A DNA stretch of 6,030 bases from Methanosarcinales archaeon (lineage in GTDB: Archaea > Halobacteriota > Syntropharchaeia > Alkanophagales > Methanospirareceae). The stretch is from the NCBI GenBank assembly GCA_030665925.1, contig DAOUYX010000103.1:1-6030 (forward strand), in the 5' to 3' direction. Shown one piece after another: positions 1 through 4,573 of this stretch (position 1 is the stretch's first letter; every line of letters starts with the position of its first letter). Under the pieces are notes generated by a model, which saw nothing but the letters and a program-made list of their open reading frames with translations, ran no database searches and was not told where the DNA came from. The translations under genes and the position numbers were made by a program.

Positions 1-142
1 TCCCAGCTAAGTATCCCAACTAAAGATAAAGCACGAATACGCCTTAAAGTTATCGGGCTTCTCGAAAAGTGGTTCATATCCCTCTCCGCCAATTACCATT
101 TAGTGCTCTACTTTTACCTTAAATAATGCCGAACCGTCCTCT
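1..142. other. left-edge region, no supported gene
   Basis: No gene can be supported here, but the stretch is not clearly empty. On the plus strand, frame 1 is open from the left edge to a TAA at 124-126 (41 codons, no start inside the window), which could be the 3' end of a gene lying mostly outside. On the minus strand, just past the phosphodiesterase stop, a short open frame reads ...EEDGSALFKVKVEH and then stops. It is followed at once by a 30-residue ORF from an ATG at 97-99 reading MVIGGEGYEPLFEKPDNF... . Both minus-strand pieces look protein-like and could be remnants of a broken gene. The two interpretations use the same codon boundaries on opposite strands, so at most one is real, and the window is too short to decide. 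Confidence 0.2.
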
Positions 143-817
143 TCAACGGAATTTTAAAAGGCAAGGATTGTCAGTAACTATGCCTTTTACACCGAGTTCA
201 CGTGCTTTCTCCAAATCTTCTACCGTGTTTATGACCCACAAATAGACTTCTATCTCTTTGCTTAATGCCTCTTCAATATATGCTGTATCTAATCTGGGAT
301 ATCGTTGAAAAATAATATCCGCATGTGCATCAATCGCTAATGTAACCGGAAAAACGGGCAAAGAAGAGATTATCACGCCCGTCTTCATGTTAGGTGCAAG
401 CTCTTTTATTTTGAGAAGTGACGGATGGAAGAACGATGAGATAACAACGCTTTTCTCCATTTCAGATTCTACTACTTCATGCACGACGATCGTTTCCATA
501 TCCGGTTCTTTCAGTTCGACAATCAACTCAATTCCAAGCTTCTTGACGAGTGAAAGCACTTCGGAGAGCGTTGGGATTGTTTCTCCTTTGCCCGCATCGA
601 GAGTGCGTAATTGCTCGAGCGTCTTCTCACAGACCTTTCCAGAACCATTAGTCGTTCGCTCCAGAGTATCATCGTGAATAACCACTATTTCGTGATCGTG
701 GCTAAGCCGGACATCAATTTCTGCTGCATCCACATCGCACTCGACGGCCCTTTTTATTGCTCTCAGCGTGTTCTCCGGCTCCTCGAACCGTGCCCCTCGA
801 TGAGCTATTATTCTCAT
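143..817 (-). CDS. glycerophosphodiester phosphodiesterase family protein
   Basis: This 224-residue protein has the glycerophosphoryl diester phosphodiesterase (GDPD) TIM-barrel signature. The family hydrolyses glycerophosphodiesters to an alcohol and glycerol 3-phosphate, using a metal and two histidines. Visible motifs in order are HRG at residues 6-8 (first catalytic His), ENT at 15-17, EIDV at 33-36 (metal-binding Glu and Asp), HDDTLERTTNGSG at 48-60 (second catalytic His48), ELK at 101-103 (third metal ligand), and a C-terminal W-V-I-N (193-196) with TDNP near residues 215-218. The length fits the small cytoplasmic members, and there is no signal peptide or membrane segment. The start at 817 puts HRG next to the N-terminus, as is usual. 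In an archaeon the substrate may be a lipid-headgroup diester rather than a bacterial glycerophospholipid product; this is inference. The gene is divergent from the PAC2 gene and appears to be transcribed alone. Confidence 0.92.
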   Translation of the reverse strand: MRIIAHRGARFEEPENTLRAIKRAVECDVDAAEIDVRLSHDHEIVVIHDDTLERTTNGSGKVCEKTLEQLRTLDAGKGETIPTLSEVLSLVKKLGIELIVELKEPDMETIVVHEVVESEMEKSVVISSFFHPSLLKIKELAPNMKTGVIISSLPVFPVTLAIDAHADIIFQRYPRLDTAYIEEALSKEIEVYLWVINTVEDLEKARELGVKGIVTDNPCLLKFR

Positions 818-826
818 TAACTCTTT

Positions 827-836
827 CTTTTTAAGA
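827..836 (+). promoter_or_regulatory. TATA-like box for the PAC2-elp3 operon
   Basis: A T-rich element (CTTTTTAAGA) is centred about 27 bases before the PAC2 ATG at 858, the distance expected for an archaeal TATA box giving a leaderless transcript. No convincing Shine-Dalgarno sequence precedes that ATG, which fits leaderless initiation. The box lies within the first 20 bases upstream of the divergent GDPD ATG, so the two promoters are interleaved and could compete. Confidence 0.4.
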
Positions 837-842
837 AGAAAC

Positions 843-857
843 GGTTTATTTTAAAAT
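843..857 (-). promoter_or_regulatory. TATA-like box for the phosphodiesterase gene
   Basis: Read on the minus strand, the sequence just before the PAC2 start is A-T rich (ATTTTAAAATAAACC) and lies about 26-40 bases before the GDPD ATG. That is the archaeal TATA spacing for a leaderless or very short-leader mRNA. It includes the perfect 10-base palindrome ATTTTAAAAT at 848-857, so it touches the PAC2 start codon. Only position and composition support this; the transcription start is unknown. Confidence 0.4.
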
Positions 858-1670
858 ATGAGTATAACGAGAAAAGCATGGATAAACTACCGGGATACGC
901 GTAAGCGAGAGCTGAACGACCCGATAGCGATAGTGGGATCGCCGGGGCTTCGGTCTGTTGGTAAACTTGTCGTAGATGCGCTTGTGGAAAAATTGCATCC
1001 CCAATTATTTGCTGAACTATTTTCATACGGTTTCCCCAGCATTTATTATGGCCCTTCTTATCTCGGCGCTCCCAGCCACGTGGGTGCACAAATAGCGAAA
1101 GGCAATGTAGTGGGACTTCCAAGCGTGAAACTTTATATACTGAATGATAAAAAGCAGGAGCAAGCACAGAGCAGAGACATTGTAATAATAAGCGGTTATC
1201 AGGCTTATGATTCTCTTAACCATTATATGGTTGCGGATAAACTCACGGATTTATTCACGGAGCTGCACATAAAAAGGGTTATTTCGCTTGGTGCGCAGGT
1301 AATAGAGGGGGGAGTGCGATGCTGCGCAACCGATGTGGAATTATTGGACGAAATGTCTAAATACGAGATTGAGAAGACACATGTAGATAGATTTATAGGC
1401 TTTTCCGGGCTTGTAGCTGCGATAGGGAGAGAGAAAGGGATAGAAGGGGTATGTTTATTCGCAAATACGACACCGAATTCTACAGAGCCCGAATATCCGG
1501 ATTTTAATGCCGCAAAGGTATTATTGAAAAAGGTAGGCGAGATAGTGGAATTTAAAGTGGATATATCCGATTTAGAGGAAAGAAGAAGAAGAGAGAAGGT
1601 GTTCATAGAAGAGGGTATAAGCAGAGAAACCGAAGAGAGTAGCGAAGAAGAATTAATCGGATACGCGTGA
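858..1670 (+). CDS. PAC2 family protein (archaeal proteasome-assembly-chaperone homologue)
   Basis: The 270-residue product resembles the PAC2 family, which includes eukaryotic PAC1/PAC2 proteasome assembly chaperones and archaeal PbaA/PbaB-like proteins. The key signature is G-S-P-G-L-R-S-V-G-K at residues 27-36, followed by alternating hydrophobic strands and glycine-rich loops (VISLGAQVIEGG at 141-152, GFSGLVAAIG at 181-190) and P-D-F-N-A-A-K-V-L-L at 214-223. The C-terminus has an Arg/Glu-rich helix (about 238-252), then an acidic, probably flexible tail ending I-G-Y-A. Some PAC2-family proteins dock on the 20S alpha ring through a C-terminal hydrophobic-Tyr-any (HbYX) tail. Here Tyr269 is in the right place but Gly268 replaces the hydrophobic residue, so that mode is uncertain. 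No membrane segment is seen. It is the first gene of a likely two-gene operon, with elp3 starting 12 bases later. The exact function of this subfamily is unknown; assignment to the family is fairly sure. Confidence 0.85.
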   Translation: MSITRKAWINYRDTRKRELNDPIAIVGSPGLRSVGKLVVDALVEKLHPQLFAELFSYGFPSIYYGPSYLGAPSHVGAQIAKGNVVGLPSVKLYILNDKKQEQAQSRDIVIISGYQAYDSLNHYMVADKLTDLFTELHIKRVISLGAQVIEGGVRCCATDVELLDEMSKYEIEKTHVDRFIGFSGLVAAIGREKGIEGVCLFANTTPNSTEPEYPDFNAAKVLLKKVGEIVEFKVDISDLEERRRREKVFIEEGISRETEESSEEELIGYA

Positions 1671-1682
1671 ATCTGGAAGACG

Positions 1683-3245
1683 ATGGCAATAGATACGAAT
1701 ACGAATACTTACGACCTCGCATGTAAGGAGATAGCAGAGGTCGTAGCGGAAAGAGGATTAAGCGACATCGGGAGTATAAACCGGATAAAAAAGGAGATAA
1801 GCGGTAAATACGGGTTGAGCAGCATTCCGAGAAATTCGGATGTGCTGAAATTAAGCCGGGACGAATTAAAAGAGCGTTTGAAGCGGAAGAGAATGCGAAC
1901 TGCTTCAGGTGTTGTTCCTGTTGCGGTGATGACCTCGCCTTATCCATGTCCGCACGGGAAGTGCATAATGTGTCCTGGGGGTCCTGCGTCGGCGTTCGAG
2001 TCGCCGCAGAGTTACGTAGGAAAGGAGCCGGCAGCCAGTCGAGCGGCTCAACACGGTTTCGAGCCTTACGAGCAGGTAAAAGCGAGACTACGTCAGATAG
2101 AGGAAATCGGGCACGATTTCGAGAAGGTTGAATTGATCCTGATGGGCGGCACGCTCACTGCGAGACCATTAGATTACCAGCGCTGGTTTGTGAAACGGTG
2201 CTTAGATGCGATGCGGGATTTTGGAGACGAGCGAGGAATAGAGATACGAAATACCGGTATGACGTTTGAGACGAGACCTGATTACGCGAGGGAAGGAGAG
2301 ATAGACCAGATGCTGGAGATGGGTGCCACTAAAGTCGAGTTGGGCGTGCAGCAGGTCAGTAACGCGATTTTGGAAACGATACAGAGAGGGCATTCGGTCG
2401 AAGATTCGATCGCGGCGAACCGAAGAGCGCGGGACAGCGGGTTAAAAGTAGGCTTTCACGTGATGCTTGGCTTGCCTGGCTCCACTCTTGAAGACGATAA
2501 AGCAATGTTCGACCGCATCTTCTACGATTCAGACTTCAAACCGGATTATTTGAAGATCTATCCTACGCTGGTGGTTAAAGGTACGCAATTATACGATATG
2601 TGGAGACGTGGCGAGTACGAGCCGACTTGTGAGGACGATGCGATTGAGATAATCACGTATGCGAAACGGATAATTCCAAAGTGGGTGCGGATACAGAGGA
2701 TACAGCGTGATATTCCTGCGCAGTTCATAGAAGCGGGCGTTAAGAAGAGCAACCTGCGGCAATTAGTGAATGCGCGATTGCACGATGAGGGGTACAGATG
2801 CCGGTGCATACGGTGCAGAGAGGCGGGTCTTGCTCGTTTGGCAGGGCGAGTTGCCGATGAGCAGGATATACGATTTTTATCCGAACGTTATGAAGCGTGT
2901 AAGGGGACGGAAAGTCTCCTTTCTTACGAAGACGTCGAGAACGACATTTTAATAGCGCTTTTGCGGGTGCGGTTTCCTTACGAGCCGCATCGGGCGGAGT
3001 TAAAGCACACCGCGTTGGTTCGCGACCTGCACGTATATGGTGAACTGGTTGGTTTGGGGGAACGGAAGGAGCAGAGCTGGCAGCATCGCGGTTACGGAGC
3101 ACGGTTGTTGCAGCAAGCGGAGGAGACAGCCGTGGATAGTGGATATAGGAAGATAGCAGTGATGAGTGGTATAGGTGTGCGAGACTATTATGCACGGTTC
3201 GGCTACACACGCGAAGGCCCGTTTATGGTGAAGAATATTTCTTAA
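1683..3245 (+). CDS. elp3: Elp3: tRNA uridine(34) carboxymethyl-modifying radical SAM/acetyltransferase
   Basis: This is a full-length 520-residue Elp3. The enzyme uses S-adenosylmethionine and acetyl-CoA to put a carboxymethyl group on C5 of wobble uridine 34. In archaea it is thought to act without the other Elongator subunits. Residues 1-80 are a basic helical tRNA-binding region. The radical-SAM cluster motif is C89-x4-C94-x2-C97, followed by PGGPASAFE and QSYVGKEP. Further radical-SAM core motifs are MGGT (154-157), TFETRPDY (194-201), GVQ (221-223) and KIYPTLVVKGT (291-301). A CRCIRC cluster (C373, C375, C378) is the probable zinc site between the domains. The C-terminal acetyltransferase (GNAT) domain shows RDLHVYG (447-453), the acetyl-CoA loop QHRGYG (467-472) and DYYARFGY (501-508), ending in the family's usual GPFMVK. 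Nothing is missing. It lies 12 bases after the PAC2 gene, so co-transcription is likely. The final Ser codon and stop sit inside an 11-base sequence repeated at 4502. Confidence 0.97.
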   Translation: MAIDTNTNTYDLACKEIAEVVAERGLSDIGSINRIKKEISGKYGLSSIPRNSDVLKLSRDELKERLKRKRMRTASGVVPVAVMTSPYPCPHGKCIMCPGGPASAFESPQSYVGKEPAASRAAQHGFEPYEQVKARLRQIEEIGHDFEKVELILMGGTLTARPLDYQRWFVKRCLDAMRDFGDERGIEIRNTGMTFETRPDYAREGEIDQMLEMGATKVELGVQQVSNAILETIQRGHSVEDSIAANRRARDSGLKVGFHVMLGLPGSTLEDDKAMFDRIFYDSDFKPDYLKIYPTLVVKGTQLYDMWRRGEYEPTCEDDAIEIITYAKRIIPKWVRIQRIQRDIPAQFIEAGVKKSNLRQLVNARLHDEGYRCRCIRCREAGLARLAGRVADEQDIRFLSERYEACKGTESLLSYEDVENDILIALLRVRFPYEPHRAELKHTALVRDLHVYGELVGLGERKEQSWQHRGYGARLLQQAEETAVDSGYRKIAVMSGIGVRDYYARFGYTREGPFMVKNIS

Positions 3246-3250
3246 AGATA
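3240..3250 (+). repeat. 11-base direct repeat, left copy (TCTTAAAGATA)
   Basis: TCTTAAAGATA spans the last sense codon (TCT) and stop (TAA) of elp3 plus five following bases. An identical copy lies at 4502-4512. The pair brackets the AT-rich accessory stretch. Because the copy includes the gene's end, removing the stretch by recombination between copies would leave elp3 intact, which is how an attachment site or target duplication would behave. No integrase or transposase lies between the copies. Confidence 0.5.
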
Positions 3251-3266
3251 TTAACAGAATGATGTT

Positions 3267-3461
3267 GTGAGTGAGAGGATGAAAGAGGAAGATTTACGAG
3301 CTTTACTTGCTGAGCAGAGATCCTTAGCGAACGAATACCATACCTCGATATGGCGGAGTTCAGATTTCTTTACGGCATTAATTATTGCCCTTTTAGGGTT
3401 AAGTGCAATACTAATAGGAGCACAAGCACCAAAAATCCTTATTCACGTAATAACGAGCTGA
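3267..3461 (+). CDS. small single-helix membrane protein, possibly a truncated remnant
   Basis: I do not recognise this ORF. The longest reading begins at GTG 3267 (64 residues). An ATG at 3279 is equally plausible (60 residues), with the G-rich GTGAGTGAGAGG just before it. The N-terminus is charged and helical (M-K-E-E-D-L-R-A-L-L-A-E-Q, then LANEYHTSIWR). A strongly hydrophobic segment at about 33-51 (SSDFFTALIIALLGLSAIL) follows, then a short less hydrophobic tail ending in VITS. The predicted form is a cytoplasmic helix plus one membrane-spanning helix. The N-terminus looks like the start of a longer protein with two helices, so the ORF may be cut short; neither alternative frame after the stop continues it convincingly. 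It begins 21 bases after elp3, so it could ride on that transcript. The coding call is moderate to weak. Confidence 0.45.
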   Translation: MSERMKEEDLRALLAEQRSLANEYHTSIWRSSDFFTALIIALLGLSAILIGAQAPKILIHVITS

Positions 3462-3522
3462 TTCCAGCGAGATGCGCCGTTTCTTTAGGGTTGGAGCTTT
3501 TTGAGCAAATTCAAACAGTAAT

Positions 3523-3534
3523 GTCTTCTTTTTA
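3523..3534 (+). terminator. T-run, candidate plus-strand terminator
   Basis: TCTTCTTTTTAG lies about 60 bases past the small membrane ORF, in the gap between two convergent genes. Archaeal RNA polymerase can terminate at such T-rich tracts without a stem. No stem-loop is seen, so this rests on base composition and position only. Confidence 0.3.
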
Positions 3535-3571
3535 GTCATGCTATAAATGTTGATTTAACCGTCTTACTTTC

Positions 3572-3581
3572 TCCAAAAACC
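3572..3581 (-). terminator. T-run, candidate minus-strand terminator
   Basis: The plus-strand tract TCCAAAAACC reads GGTTTTTGGA on the minus strand, about 30 bases beyond the stop of the HNH-like gene. It is the nearest T-tract downstream of that gene. The small inverted repeat CCGA-TG-TCGG lies at 3581-3590, just before it on that strand. Evidence is weak but the position is right. Confidence 0.25.
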
Positions 3582-3609
3582 GATGTCGGGTAAAAGCGAA
3601 GGATAAGCA

Positions 3610-4254
3610 TCATTTTTGCCTTTTGTTTTTCGAATAAAGTGGATGGGCAGAGTCATGATGTATTTTTGTATGACATGATGGACAGACTGTAACTGTTATA
3701 TCCTTTTCATAATCCGTGTGATGTTTATGGGGCGTTCCAAATATTACTTTATCGGGATATAAATCTTTTATTTCTTCAAAAATGTTTTTGTCATGGATAA
3801 TGAACTTATTACAACAGAAGCATTTATCGTCCCAACAGTTATTCTCTACCAATTTCACAGCATATTCAAATTCAGCTTCAGTGTATCCTTCATGCCACCC
3901 GGTATGAAATCCTTTCCAATACGGACAACCATTAACATCGCCATTAATCTTCTCATCGGGACAGCTATGCAGGCAAGCTTCCATATCACCTAAAACATTG
4001 AAACGATTTACATCTTGTTTCTGCAAAAATTCCTTTTTTCCGCAGGGATATTCATATTCAACTGGTCTTTTCAAAAGAAGTTGGATTAGTTCTGATGCTT
4101 CGTTTAAAGAGAGCTCTGAGATACTTCTCTTATCTACTTTATTCAGATATTCTCCTATGTCTATTTCATCTTCGTTTTTTGAACTTGAATACGAAGATAA
4201 AATTTTTATATAATCTTCTTGGCGCTCTGTAACCCCCCAGTCTTTACTCACCAT
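3610..4254 (-). CDS. cysteine-rich HNH-like zinc protein, unrecognised family
   Basis: The 214-residue protein is not one I can name. Residues 9-62 are helical: T-E-R-Q-E-D-Y-I-K-I-L, an acidic linker, then ISELSLNEASELIQLL. This recalls short helical modules in phage and accessory proteins of the 'question/answer' ERQ..YI..L / EASELI..L kind. A middle part carries C71, C94, C98 and C110 (ACLHSCPDE, NGCPYW) and the His/Trp-rich GFHTGWHEG (115-123). The C-terminus has a C145-x2-C148 pair, PHKHH (175-179), then CPSCHTKIHH at 191-200. Two Cys pairs enclosing His residues and ending C-x2-C-H-x3-H match the layout of zinc-stabilised HNH (beta-beta-alpha metal) nuclease domains, so nucleic-acid cleavage or binding is a reasonable guess. 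The typical Asn before the second pair is not evident (Asp186 is near). It is AT-rich compared with elp3 and has no operon partner, suggesting an accessory gene. The start is the first ATG of the frame. Confidence 0.75.
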   Translation of the reverse strand: MVSKDWGVTERQEDYIKILSSYSSSKNEDEIDIGEYLNKVDKRSISELSLNEASELIQLLLKRPVEYEYPCGKKEFLQKQDVNRFNVLGDMEACLHSCPDEKINGDVNGCPYWKGFHTGWHEGYTEAEFEYAVKLVENNCWDDKCFCCNKFIIHDKNIFEEIKDLYPDKVIFGTPHKHHTDYEKDITVTVCPSCHTKIHHDSAHPLYSKNKRQK

Positions 4255-4442
4255 TTTTGTTTTATACTTACAGTTTGGACTTATTTCAATATTTCGTATT
4301 TCCTTTTAAATTTTCCACAAGTAGAGTAACTATGCTTTCCAAGCACTCTCATACTCCTTATGTTTACCATCAAAGCAGAGACCCAGATAGAGACCCCAAA
4401 CCATTACCGCCTTCTTTTTATCTCTCTCATCACTTTGGACTC

Positions 4443-4490
4443 TTTACGCTCACAGATTTTCAATCCGTTTTTCTTTTAGCTTAGCGTAAA
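4443..4490 (+). repeat. 8-base inverted repeat with 32-base loop
   Basis: TTTACGCT (4443-4450) is exactly inverted as AGCGTAAA (4483-4490). The 32-base spacer is T-rich toward its right end (GTTTTTCTTTTAGC). It could be a stem in an RNA or a paired protein-binding site. It sits immediately left of the palindrome at 4499 and outside any gene. Confidence 0.45.
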
Positions 4491-4493
4491 CCT

Positions 4494-4513
4494 ATAAGTT
4501 ATCTTAAAGATAA
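4494..4513 (+). promoter_or_regulatory. TATA-like element and 15-base palindrome upstream of the permease gene
   Basis: TATAAG at 4494-4499 runs into the perfect palindrome TTATCTT-A-AAGATAA (4499-4513), about 60-80 bases before the permease ATG. A promoter here would give a leader of roughly 50 bases. The palindrome is a candidate operator for a dimeric regulator, though it is also the place where the 11-base direct repeat ends, so it may be recombination-related instead. The role is inferred only from symmetry and position. Confidence 0.35.
4502..4512 (+). repeat. 11-base direct repeat, right copy (TCTTAAAGATA)
   Basis: This is identical to the sequence at 3240-3250 over the end of elp3, and is embedded in the 15-base palindrome at 4499-4513. 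The two copies are 1,262 bases apart, start to start, in the same orientation, and enclose the small membrane ORF and the HNH-like gene. Confidence 0.5.
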
Positions 4514-4573
4514 ATAATGCTTAAACACCTGAATACTTGTAAATACGAGATGCAACAAACTGAAAGATAGACG

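Larger units (their letters stand above)
4255..4573. other. 319-base divergent intergenic region
   Basis: This region separates the HNH-like gene from the divergent permease gene and must contain both promoters. It is AT-rich and pyrimidine-rich on the plus strand. On the minus strand a TATA-like GTATAAAAC lies only 5-13 bases before the HNH ATG, too close to be its standard TATA box unless translation starts further in. Also present are an 8-base inverted repeat (4443-4490), a 15-base palindrome (4499-4513) and a short direct repeat AGAGACCC at 4377 and 4389. I see no tRNA, CRISPR array or convincing RNA gene. A 24-codon minus-strand ORF (4330-4404) is too short to support. Confidence 0.6.

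Noticed and set aside
817..1167. Minus-strand ORF of 116 codons whose stop overlaps the GDPD start, as if translationally coupled
   Set aside because: It lies wholly antisense to the PAC2 gene, which has a recognisable family signature; its own sequence shows no domain.
1223..1606. Minus-strand ORF of 127 codons
   Set aside because: It is antisense to PAC2; the Ser/Thr/Asn-rich translation is typical of a shadow frame.
2740..3210. Minus-strand ORF of 156 codons
   Set aside because: It is antisense to the acetyltransferase end of Elp3; no domain, and Arg/Pro/Ser-rich shadow composition.
3350..3535. Plus-strand 61-codon frame overlapping the membrane ORF, considered as its frameshifted continuation
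   Set aside because: The translated tail is not hydrophobic or family-like, and no slippery site lies at the junction.
3411..3539. Minus-strand 42-residue basic ORF starting M-T-K-K-K-T-L-L-F
   Set aside because: It overlaps the small membrane ORF antisense, has no ribosome site and no recognisable domain; it could be real but is not supported.
4377..4396. AGAGACCC direct repeat with 12-base period, considered as a start of a CRISPR or tandem array
   Set aside because: Only two short copies, no spacer structure.
4330..4404. Minus-strand 24-residue ORF (start M-V-W-G-L-Y-L-G) after a G-rich stretch
   Set aside because: Too short and unsupported, although the G-rich bases before it resemble a ribosome site and the frame is open slightly upstream.
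4274..4441. TTTGGACT repeated at 4274 and 4434
   Set aside because: An 8-mer occurring twice over 168 bases of AT-rich DNA is weak evidence of anything.
4257..4484. Plus-strand ORF of 75 codons in the intergenic region
   Set aside because: No Shine-Dalgarno, no domain, aromatic and Ser/Pro/His-rich composition expected from pyrimidine-rich noncoding DNA.
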